Of a DNA stretch of 32,028 nt, positions 25,001 to 32,028 are shown piece after piece (position 1 is the stretch's first letter; each line of letters starts with the position of its first letter). The notes under the pieces were generated by a model. It had not been told where the DNA came from. It did not search any database and saw only the letters and a list, made by a program, of their open reading frames with translations. This stretch comes from Paraktedonobacter sp034438135 (GTDB lineage Bacteria; Chloroflexota; Ktedonobacteria; Ktedonobacterales; Ktedonobacteraceae), in the NCBI GenBank assembly GCA_034438135.1, contig DAOTTL010000548.1:1-32028 (forward strand). Reading direction: 5' to 3'. The translations under genes and the position numbers were made by a program.

Positions 25001-26717
25001 GCTCAGGAAGCGTGGTCTGTCCCGCCATGTTTGTGAGCAGGACGTCAGGAGTTGACTGCCGTAGCAAGATTTCCTGACGGGCCAGGGGCAGTTGCGGGTC
25101 CAGAGGTAGATAGGCTCCTCCCGCCTTAAGCACGGCGAGCAGCGCCACCAGCAGATCCAGCGAACGAGGTAGATGCAGGGCCACCAGAGAATTGGCCTGG
25201 ACGCCCTGAGCACGCAGGCGTCGAGCCAGAGCGTTGGCACGTCCATTGAGTTGGGCATAGCTTAGCTGATCCGATCCGCAGACAGCAGCTATGTGTTGTC
25301 CACGTAACCGAACCTGCTGCTCAATCAGACGGTTCAGCGGCTCCTGAGGTAGAGGTAGGCTTGTCTGAGCCAGAGGCTGCAAGAGCGTGTCCAGGTCAGA
25401 TGGACTCAACAGAGCCAATCGTCCTACCTCTTGCTGTGACTCCTGTACCGCACTGTCCAGAAGTGTCAGCAGCAGATCAGCCATCTGAGAAAGTGCCGGA
25501 GCTGAGATCCTCTGCGGATGAGCGAGCAGGCGCAGACGGAACTGGTCTCCGTGTTGCCACACCTGTAGATGCAATCCCGATAACTCTTGTTGTCCCTCGA
25601 TTGTCTCTAGCCGCCAGCACAGTCCGTCTACGCTCCACTGCTCCGGCCACGCCTCATATCCAAAGCTCGCCGGAAATTGTGGGGCCGAAGCATGTGGCGA
25701 AGACGCAAACGTATCCCAGCTAAAATAATACTGTTTCTCAATGAGTTCATTCAGAGACTTTTGGGTTTCCGTCAGTAAATGTTGAAACGTCTGGTCATGC
25801 GCTACAATCGAATGAAAAGGTACAAAGCGCGTATATAGACCAGGAATAGCAACAAGATCCTCATAGAAGCGGCCATCACATGCAACCCCAATTGACTGTG
25901 GGGTCTCATCGCTCAGGCGCAACAACAGAACCTGCCAGCAGGCCAGTAGAAACGCCTCCGCCGTTACCTGATGGTGTTGAGCCAGTTCGGTGAGGCGTTG
26001 GGAGAGAACCACATCCGGTTCAACCTCACAATGATCAGGAGTCAACTGCTCACGCTCATCAGCAAGGGTACGTTCAAAGGGTAAGCGTACAGATAGCCAG
26101 GCAGCTGGCTGGATATCCTGCCAACTCACCTGATTTTGCGCGGCCTCTTCTTCCTGCAAGCATTCGTTTTGCCAGGCAGAGACATCAGCGTAATGAAGGG
26201 CTTCTGTCTCGTACGAAGCACCTCGCAGGCAACTTGCATACAATTGAGCCAGTTCCTCGATCAGAAGCTTAAATGTCGCCATATCGGCACAGATCGCAGG
26301 TAGTGTACACACAAGTCGATGGTGCTCAGCCGAAAGACGCAACAGATTGATATTCAGTAGAGGACCATGAGCCAGGTCAATGGGCTGTTCAAGCAAGAGT
26401 GCACAGAGAGCTTGACACTGGCTGGACCGATCCTCTAAAGGAATAGCTTCCAGATTAACCAGCTTTACCACAACCTCAGCATTATCGCTAACGGCTTGCA
26501 TTGGCACATCCATGCCAGGCAGCCAAAAAAATGATGTGCGCAGAATTGTATGTCGAGCTACTAAGTATTGAAGTGCCTGTTGAAGTACAGATATATCAAG
26601 CAGTCCCTCAAGAGAAACCTGACCTTGAAACCGATAAACATGCCGTCCATCTTGCAACAACCAGACGCGATTTTGCTGTAGAGATAGAGGGAAGCCTTTT
26701 AATGCTGTTGTTTGCAT
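22071..26717 (-). CDS. NRPS-2: C*-A(Asp)-T-C
   Basis: The protein has 1548 aa; the ATG at 26717 has AAGGAG about 12 nt upstream. Order: degenerate condensation-like domain (1-450; LPAICADMAT at 139-148 in place of HHxxxDG, conserved QYYFSWD at 329-335); A domain (460-957) with code D653 L654 T657 K696 I724 G726 H750 V758 G759 = DLTKIGHVG, nearly the canonical Asp code; T (Ser1010 in RGGHSLL); complete C domain (1068-1500, HHIITDG at 1200-1206); a charged tail of about 48 residues rich in Arg, Lys and Glu. The final C domain must serve the A-T pair on NRPS-3, so the module is split between proteins. The N-terminus (MQTTALKGFPLSLQQ) is almost the same as that of NRPS-3. The stop is 39 nt from NRPS-3. 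Confidence 0.93.
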   Translation of the reverse strand: MQTTALKGFPLSLQQNRVWLLQDGRHVYRFQGQVSLEGLLDISVLQQALQYLVARHTILRTSFFWLPGMDVPMQAVSDNAEVVVKLVNLEAIPLEDRSSQCQALCALLLEQPIDLAHGPLLNINLLRLSAEHHRLVCTLPAICADMATFKLLIEELAQLYASCLRGASYETEALHYADVSAWQNECLQEEEAAQNQVSWQDIQPAAWLSVRLPFERTLADEREQLTPDHCEVEPDVVLSQRLTELAQHHQVTAEAFLLACWQVLLLRLSDETPQSIGVACDGRFYEDLVAIPGLYTRFVPFHSIVAHDQTFQHLLTETQKSLNELIEKQYYFSWDTFASSPHASAPQFPASFGYEAWPEQWSVDGLCWRLETIEGQQELSGLHLQVWQHGDQFRLRLLAHPQRISAPALSQMADLLLTLLDSAVQESQQEVGRLALLSPSDLDTLLQPLAQTSLPLPQEPLNRLIEQQVRLRGQHIAAVCGSDQLSYAQLNGRANALARRLRAQGVQANSLVALHLPRSLDLLVALLAVLKAGGAYLPLDPQLPLARQEILLRQSTPDVLLTNMAGQTTLPELPTETSVLLVDEEISEQPENLEETPGYEDLAYVLYTSGSTGTPKGVMVTQENLLNYAVGITQRLGIAAGAQWATVSTLSADLGNTAIVGGWLSGGCVHLLPYEVLTSGEAMARYSQQWGIDVLKIVPSHFSTLLHSCPPKLRRDLLPRQALIFGGERLFWELVEQVRTLEGSCTLYNHYGPTETTVGVLCKQIVPGEAQEREGVPLGRPLPNSRVYVVDSSGQVVPANVTGELWIGGLGVARGYLGDEGQTQERFVWWSPRPGGVTERVYRTGDVGYVTSVGEISYQGRMDRQVKVRGYRVELGEIERVLREHEGVWESAVLWREQEQGAGAMIGYVVSREQPGPQEQELRAYLRERLPDYMVPVHIVGLKTWPLTKNGKIAYGDLPEPEEVSEDEKEQTHENPRTPVEEVLLGIWQDLLRQEKIGREDNFFERGGHSLLATQVVSRIRQSLGVEVSILSLFEAPTIAGLANKVEQNWAQGEQEKTGIEVVSREQDLPLSFAQQRLWFLDQLHPDSATYNRPVALRLQGNLHVRALEGGMQEIVQRHEVLRTTFQVKDGTPIQVIGPSRYAMKHIDLRSLAASQREEIIQQCSKEEAETPFDLAHGPMLRTTLLWLNEQEYILFLTLHHIITDGWSNGIFVRELSSLYAAYSQGLPSPLADLPIQYADFAAWQRQRLEGEMLERQLDYWKKQLGGVSRLHLPGDRPRSLKQSLKGANYSFPLSKELARGLTELSRKEGVSLFMTLLSAFQMLLGRYADQNDIVVGTDIANRTRVETEQLIGFFVNLLVLRTDLSGNPSFRALLGRVRENVLGAYTHQDAPFEKLVEMIEPEHAIDSMPLVQVLFVLQNVPNTRSEWTGLQITPLPLEVSTSKFDLALFVQEGEQGLHAAITYNTDLFDSSTIERMAVHLETLLTNIISTPDALIDTLEIYTEAEREQRASKKRARQVTNRRHLKLAKDEEEIDMTEVMTNIRPREL

Positions 26718-26770
26718 TGATTTGGACTACTCCTTAAGTTTCAATCTGGCGGCTGCGTCGCCACATGTTC

Positions 26771-26887
26771 TGGGAAAGTGGATGAGTTTGTGATACAGCT
26801 CCGCTGCATCACAAACTCATCCACTTTCCCACTTTAGGGGTGGTGGGGTGGCTTTGCAAGCCGCAGAAAAAGCCGGGGAAGGCTCAT
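26771..26887 (-). repeat. dispersed repeat copy with a perfect 24-bp stem
   Basis: Positions 26771-26794 pair perfectly with 26808-26831. An A-C mismatch is followed by CAGC/GCTG around loop TCC, the same architecture as the stem at 9739-9802 but with unrelated sequence. Then GGCTTTGCAAGCCGCAGAAAA (from 26850) and GGGGAAGGCTCAT (26875-26887, three changes from AGGGATGACTCAT) give the right end of the family in inverted orientation. It fills the 173-nt gap between NRPS-1 and NRPS-2 and abuts the NRPS-1 stop codon. Confidence 0.75.
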
Positions 26888-26890
26888 AAC

Positions 26891-29800
26891 TTACAGATCA
26901 ATCCCCTGGACTCTAGTGGCCTGGAGTTTGCTGCGATGCATACCCTGGCGCTCAATCTTTTTCTTGCTCTGTTCAGCTTTTTCGGCTTCCGAGTGCATAG
27001 CAAGCGTATCGATCGAAGTATCTGGCTGCTCAATGATGGACTGGAGGAGCAGAGAGAAGTGTTCAAGCATTCTGGCTATCGTCTGTTCCTCGAAGAGGTC
27101 GGTACTGTAGTTCACGCCTAGCCGTAACCCCTCAGGAGTATCTGTAAGGAACGCCGCCAGATCAAACTTGGCCGAGGTAATCTCACTGTTAAAGGAGGTC
27201 AATTGCAAATTGGGGGCCTCCGAGCGGAAGCCAGGAACATTTTGCAACACAAACAGGACATTTACTAGAGGCGTACGGTTGATCTTACGTTCCAGCCGTA
27301 AATGTTCCACAAGCATATCGAATGGGAGATCCTGGTGGGTGTATGACTCTAGCACAACTTCCTTGACGCGTTGTAAGAAGCGCCTGAAACCAGGATTTTC
27401 TCCCAGATTAACGCGCAAGACGAGCAAGTTGATAAAGAAGCCGATCAGCGACTCCGTCTCGGTCGTAGGACGGTTCGCAACATCCGTTCCTACGACAATA
27501 TCGTCTCGACCCGTGTAGCGATAGAGCAAAACATCAAAGGCGGCCAGCAGGGTCATAAAGAGGGTCACGCCCTCCTGGCGGCTAAGTGCATGCAATCCAT
27601 CGCGAACGGTCAGCGGTAGCATGACCGCATAGTGAGCGCCATGAGAGCTTTGCACTATGGGACGAAGTCGATCACCTGGCAATTCCAGGGCACTCGCGCC
27701 GCGCAAGTGCTCTTGCCAGAAATCCAGTTGCGCCTGTAGGGTCGGACCCTGGAGCCATTGGCGTTGCCAGGCAGCATAGTCCGCGTATTGAAGCGCCAAT
27801 GGAGGTAATGGGGAAGGTTTACCTGCAATGAAAGCCTCATAGAGTGCCGCAACCTCACCGAAAAGAATACTCAGAGACCAGCCATCAGCAACGATGTGAT
27901 GGATCGTCAGTGATAAGATGTATTCCTGCTCTTCCGTGCAAACCAGAATGCCGCGCAGGAGCGGCCCCTGGCTAAGATCGAACGCTTGATGCGCGAAATC
28001 ATTGACAAGGCGAAGTGCCTTTGACTCTCGTTCTGGCTCAGAGCGCAGATCAACCTGTGTAAAGGTAAATGTGCAGGTGTCCTGAATAATCTGGAGCGGC
28101 AGACCATTTTCGACCTTGAAAACGGTACGCAAAACTTCATGGCGCTTGATGACTTCCTGGATGCTCTGCTCCAGGGCCTGTACATTCAACGTTCCTTGCA
28201 GTCGGATGGACTGGAAGATGTTATACGCAGACTTGCCCGGTTCCAATTGATCGATAAACCACAGACGCTGTTGAGCAAATGATAATGGGAGTGTCGTCTC
28301 GCGTGGCGTGGGTACTAAGGCTGGAATAACGTACCCATATCCGCTGCGCACGAGTGCTTCTACACGTTGAGCCAGGCCAGCAGCGGTAGGAGTCTCAAAC
28401 AGACTGCGTAGCGGCAATTCAACGTGCAGCATGCTACGTATGCGTGAAACAAGTTGCGTTGCCAGTAACGAATGTCCACCAACCTCAAAGAAATTTTCAT
28501 GAATCCCAACCTGGGATCTGTTGAGCAGTTCAGCGATGGAGGATACAATGAGTTCTTCAACAGGAGTGCGAGGGAGATCAAGCACTTCGTTATGCTCACT
28601 CTGCTGGTCATCAGGTAACGGCAACGCGCGACGATCAATCTTGCCATTGGCATTCAACGGCAGAACATCCATAAACACAAAGCTAGAGGGGATCATATAG
28701 CCTGGAAGATGATCGCGTAAGTATTCACGCACCTCGCTCTCAGTCAGAACGTACTGCTTCAGCGTAAGATAGGCGATGAGCTGTTTATCAACAGAGTGCT
28801 CTCGATGCACGACAACCACACACTCTCTTACGCCGGGATGCTTGCTTAAGGTATCTTCTATCTCACCTAATTCAAGGCGCATACCGCGTATCTTGACCTG
28901 ATGATCGATACGTCCCAGGAACTCAATCTTGCCGTCCGAGCGATAGCGTACAAGGTCGCCAGTTTTGTATAAGCGTTCGCCTGCGAACTGGCTAAAAGGG
29001 TGCGGGACAAACTTTTCAGCGGTTAAATCTGCTCGATTTTGATAGCCACGCGCCAGCCCGACTCCTCCAAGATAGAGTTCACCGGGTATACCCTGCGGCA
29101 CAGGCTGCATATACGCGTCAAGTATGTATGTCTGCATGCCGGGTAACGCTTTACCAATTGTTGGAGGTCTGGGATCGTTCGCGTCACAAAAGCTCATGGT
29201 AGCGGCGATCGTACACTCTGAGGGACCATACCCATTGATTAGTTGACGGCCCGCCGCCCAGGTTTTCACCAGTTCCGTCGTCGAGGCTTCGCCATTGACT
29301 ACCAGTGCACGTACATTGCGGAAAGTCTCAACGGGCATGACCGCCAGTGCTGAAGGTGGCATAGAAGACATCGTTATTTGATGCTCATGGAGCATATCTG
29401 TCAGTGGTTGTCCGACATACAGCATAGCGCGTGTGCCAAGATACAAGCAAGCGCCCACCCCCAGCGCTAACATAATCTCCCAGACCGAGGCATCGAAGTT
29501 CAGCGAGGCAAATTGCAAAACCCGGTCAGCACTGCTCGTCTTGAGCGCGTTCTGTTGGAGTTGTGCGATGTTATTCAGTCCGTGATGCGAAACAAGAATA
29601 CCCTTTGGCGTTCCCGTTGAACCCGAAGTATAAATGACATACGCCAGGTTTGTACTGGCCAGCGCGAGATCGAGATTTTCCTTCTGCTCTCGCGCCAGTT
29701 CAGCCTGGAGGGTATCTAGCTCAATAATGTTGACTGGATAGTTTAGCAAGCCTGTAGAGATCTCAGATTGACTCAGGACAAGCGATATATTGGAGTCTGC

Positions 29801-32028
29801 AATCATCGCTGCCAGACGCTGTTCTGGATAGAGCGGATCTAAGGGCACATAAGCCCCTCCGGCCTTCGAGATACCAAAGAGCGCGATAAGCATCTCGATC
29901 GATCGCTCCATGAACAGACCAACCAGCACTTCAGGACCAACTCCCCGTCTTCGCAGGTAGTAAGCCAGCTGATTCGCTTGCTCATTCAACTCTCTATAGG
30001 TCAACTTTTCCTGATCAAAGATCACCGCCAGCGCATCGGGTGTACGAGCAACCTGCTGCTCCAGGATGTGATGCAGGCAGTAGTGCTCTACAGGCGCGGG
30101 CGCGGTCATACTCCACTCTTCAAGCAACTGCTTGCGTTCCACCGTATCAAACATGGACAAAGCAAACAGATGTTGCTGCGGTTCTCGCACGACAGCTTGC
30201 AGAAGATTTTGCCAGTGTCCCAACATCCGCGTAATCGTCTCAGTCTCAAAGAGATCGGTATTATACTCCATTGAGCAACGCAGACCCGTTGGGGTATCGA
30301 CCACGGCCAGGCCCAGATCAAATTTCGCGACGGTACTCTCAATGTCGAGGGGCGTAACCTTCAAGCCTACAAATTCATCGGTAGGCAATGGATTGTTTTG
30401 CAGAATAAACATCACCTGAAAGAGTGGCGAGAAGCTCAGATCCCTCTCTGGCTGTAGTACTTCGACCAATTTTTCAAATGGTAGATCCTGGTGGACATAT
30501 GCCCCAAGTGCTACATCGTGTACATGGTTCAGGAGTTCACGGTAGGTCATAGTACCCTCAAGACGAGTACGCATAACCAGGGTGTTTACGAAGAAGCCGA
30601 TCACGTTTTCGATCTCTGAGCGGTTACGATTGGCAATCGGTGTGCCTACCGCAATATCGTCCTGTTGGGTGTAGCGGTAGAGAAGCACCTGAAAGACCGC
30701 GAACAAAGCCATAAAAAGGGTGACATTCTCCTGCTGGCAGAGTTCCTTGAGCGCATTACTCAACTGTGGCGGGAGGAGGACAGATTGACGAGCACCCTTG
30801 AACGTTTGATTGGGAGAGCGAGGATGATCGGTAGGGAGTTGGAGCGTTTCAAGGTTATCGAGCTGATCTCGCCAATAGGTAAGCTGTTGCTCCAGGGCTG
30901 GACTTTCCAACCATGCACGCTGCCAGAGCGCGAAATCTGCATACTGCAATGATACCTCCGACAACGGGGAGGTCTGTTCTCCCTCTACAAAGGCTTGATA
31001 GAGCGTTGTCAGTTCTCGCACGAAGATACTACTTGACCAGCCATCGGTGATCATGTGGTGCATCGTAATCAACAGGACATGCTCTCGCTCACGGATAGCA
31101 AGCAATTTGGCACGTAAGAGAGGTCCATGCATCAGGTCAAATGGACGTCGTACCTCTGCCTGTACCAGTTGTTGGATGATTGACTCGCCATCGCTGGCGA
31201 CCTGTGCACGCAAATCAACAAGTTCCAGGTGATATGTAGTCGTCTCTCGAATGACCTGGACAGGTTTTTCATTGAGCACATCGAATGTGGTGCGCAGGAT
31301 CTCGTGCCGTCGTATCATCTCGTCCAGGCCACGCTCCAGCGCCCAGATGTGAAGCTCACCCTGCAAATGCACGGCAACCGGAATCGTGTAAACGGTGCTT
31401 TCCGGGTTGAGCTGGGCTAAAAACCATAGACGCTGCTGAGAAAACGAGAGTGGGATCTCCAGATTCTTCGTGCGCTCAACAGGTTCAATCATCGCCAGGG
31501 ACTTGTCTGACCTGTTTGAGCGGGTCAGTTCAATATAATTGGACAGCGAGGCCACAGTTGACGACTCAAATAGTGCACTCAAAGGAATTTCAACGTGCAG
31601 TGCGCTACGCATGCGCGATACAAGTTGCGTTGCCAGCATTGAATGACCACCCAGATAAAAGAAGTCGTCTTCCATTCCAATCCGCTCGCGTCCTAACACA
31701 TCCCTGAAAAGCTGCGCCAGGTCGCGTTCAAGCTCGGTTCTGGGGGCCACAAAGGATTTTTGTGCATCTTGGAGAGAACGATCAGGACGTGGCAGTGCGT
31801 TGCGATCAACTTTTCCACTGGCTGACAACGGCAGCGTATTCATCAACACAATATCTGAGGGCAGCATATACTCTGGCAGGCGATTCTTCAGTGAGATGGA
31901 CAGATCATCCAGAAGGCGTTGTGGTTGCCACCAACTGATCTCGTCCTGATCCGGCGAGTTCAGTTGGTTCGCGGCGAGTTGAGCTGTATAGGCGGGCTTG
32001 CTAGCGTACACATTGTACAGACCAGAAC
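26891..32028 (-). CDS. NRPS-1, C-terminal part: (A-end)-T-C-A-T-C
   Basis: The frame is open to the right window edge; numbering here counts from a GTG at 32011, which is internal to the gene and not its true start. Order: end of an A domain (1-75, SASGKVDR at A10); T (Ser124); C (186-625, HHMITDG at 318-324); complete A (645-1130) with code D840 A841 W844 S883 V904 N906 G927 I935 A936 = DAWSVNGIA; T (Ser1181); C (1240-1675, HHIVADG at 1371-1377); a basic tail of about 35 residues. The text before the first T (LYNVYASKPAYTAQL, then LPEYMLPSDIV) resembles what follows an N-methyltransferase inserted in an A domain, so the preceding residue is probably N-methylated. DAW and Gly at 322 would suit a large aromatic side chain; the substrate is not assigned. 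The last C domain must serve NRPS-2. Confidence 0.92.
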   Translation of the reverse strand, partial: SGLYNVYASKPAYTAQLAANQLNSPDQDEISWWQPQRLLDDLSISLKNRLPEYMLPSDIVLMNTLPLSASGKVDRNALPRPDRSLQDAQKSFVAPRTELERDLAQLFRDVLGRERIGMEDDFFYLGGHSMLATQLVSRMRSALHVEIPLSALFESSTVASLSNYIELTRSNRSDKSLAMIEPVERTKNLEIPLSFSQQRLWFLAQLNPESTVYTIPVAVHLQGELHIWALERGLDEMIRRHEILRTTFDVLNEKPVQVIRETTTYHLELVDLRAQVASDGESIIQQLVQAEVRRPFDLMHGPLLRAKLLAIREREHVLLITMHHMITDGWSSSIFVRELTTLYQAFVEGEQTSPLSEVSLQYADFALWQRAWLESPALEQQLTYWRDQLDNLETLQLPTDHPRSPNQTFKGARQSVLLPPQLSNALKELCQQENVTLFMALFAVFQVLLYRYTQQDDIAVGTPIANRNRSEIENVIGFFVNTLVMRTRLEGTMTYRELLNHVHDVALGAYVHQDLPFEKLVEVLQPERDLSFSPLFQVMFILQNNPLPTDEFVGLKVTPLDIESTVAKFDLGLAVVDTPTGLRCSMEYNTDLFETETITRMLGHWQNLLQAVVREPQQHLFALSMFDTVERKQLLEEWSMTAPAPVEHYCLHHILEQQVARTPDALAVIFDQEKLTYRELNEQANQLAYYLRRRGVGPEVLVGLFMERSIEMLIALFGISKAGGAYVPLDPLYPEQRLAAMIADSNISLVLSQSEISTGLLNYPVNIIELDTLQAELAREQKENLDLALASTNLAYVIYTSGSTGTPKGILVSHHGLNNIAQLQQNALKTSSADRVLQFASLNFDASVWEIMLALGVGACLYLGTRAMLYVGQPLTDMLHEHQITMSSMPPSALAVMPVETFRNVRALVVNGEASTTELVKTWAAGRQLINGYGPSECTIAATMSFCDANDPRPPTIGKALPGMQTYILDAYMQPVPQGIPGELYLGGVGLARGYQNRADLTAEKFVPHPFSQFAGERLYKTGDLVRYRSDGKIEFLGRIDHQVKIRGMRLELGEIEDTLSKHPGVRECVVVVHREHSVDKQLIAYLTLKQYVLTESEVREYLRDHLPGYMIPSSFVFMDVLPLNANGKIDRRALPLPDDQQSEHNEVLDLPRTPVEELIVSSIAELLNRSQVGIHENFFEVGGHSLLATQLVSRIRSMLHVELPLRSLFETPTAAGLAQRVEALVRSGYGYVIPALVPTPRETTLPLSFAQQRLWFIDQLEPGKSAYNIFQSIRLQGTLNVQALEQSIQEVIKRHEVLRTVFKVENGLPLQIIQDTCTFTFTQVDLRSEPERESKALRLVNDFAHQAFDLSQGPLLRGILVCTEEQEYILSLTIHHIVADGWSLSILFGEVAALYEAFIAGKPSPLPPLALQYADYAAWQRQWLQGPTLQAQLDFWQEHLRGASALELPGDRLRPIVQSSHGAHYAVMLPLTVRDGLHALSRQEGVTLFMTLLAAFDVLLYRYTGRDDIVVGTDVANRPTTETESLIGFFINLLVLRVNLGENPGFRRFLQRVKEVVLESYTHQDLPFDMLVEHLRLERKINRTPLVNVLFVLQNVPGFRSEAPNLQLTSFNSEITSAKFDLAAFLTDTPEGLRLGVNYSTDLFEEQTIARMLEHFSLLLQSIIEQPDTSIDTLAMHSEAEKAEQSKKKIERQGMHRSKLQATRVQGIDL

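Noticed and set aside
23650..25700. GC-richer A domain in NRPS-2 as a domain-swap signal
   Set aside because: A few 60-base lines counted by hand gave 55-67% GC here, but the homologous A1 region of NRPS-3 gave 53-65%. The difference is not specific.

Overview
The window covers most of a nonribosomal peptide (NRPS) gene cluster in a bacterium of roughly 50% GC. The gene repertoire, the intermediate GC and the many short interspersed repeats suggest a Ktedonobacteria-like member of Chloroflexota, but this taxonomic call is inference only. The right edge cuts through a large NRPS gene, so the cluster continues beyond it. The left edge cuts through an alpha/beta hydrolase that probably lies outside the cluster.

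Layout. (1) 1-2000: left flank. It holds a partial alpha/beta hydrolase read leftward from a promoter with two palindromic operators, a MarR-type regulator with an almost leaderless promoter, a serine-recombinase remnant and repeat debris. (2) 2001-9569: a rightward operon with a long leader, then a 92-aa protein of unknown family, a tryptophan 2,3-dioxygenase, two flavin-dependent halogenases, a glutamate-cysteine-ligase-family amide ligase and an M20 (carboxypeptidase G2-like) hydrolase. (3) 9570-9929: a repeat element with inverted ends and a 25-bp stem between the two convergent operons. (4) 32028-9926, leftward: NRPS-1 (partial; A-end-T-C-A-T-C), NRPS-2 (C*-A-T-C), NRPS-3 (C*-A-T-C-A-T-TE), a free-standing Clp N-domain protein, a third flavin-dependent halogenase, a cytochrome P450 and an SbnA-like PLP enzyme.

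How the genes may work together. The dioxygenase keeps the Trp-binding residues and would make N-formylkynurenine. The three WxWxIP halogenases suggest chlorination or bromination. The SbnA-like enzyme suggests 2,3-diaminopropionate or a relative. NRPS-2 and the first module of NRPS-3 read as Asp-activating (codes DLTKIGHVG and DLTKVGHIG), and the last module reads as Ala-like (DLFNNALTY) before thioesterase release. The visible peptide order is therefore ...-(residue probably N-methylated)-(aromatic or unassigned)-Asp-Asp-Ala.

Most unusual points: degenerate condensation-like domains (C*) directly before both Asp domains, each preceded by a normal C domain at the end of the upstream protein; a stand-alone ClpC-type N-domain inside an NRPS cluster, a possible decoy immunity protein; three halogenases in one cluster; a P450 without the usual I-helix acid; and a family of intergenic elements with conserved ends but different near-perfect 21-26 bp stems, some of which supply the stop codons of cluster genes.
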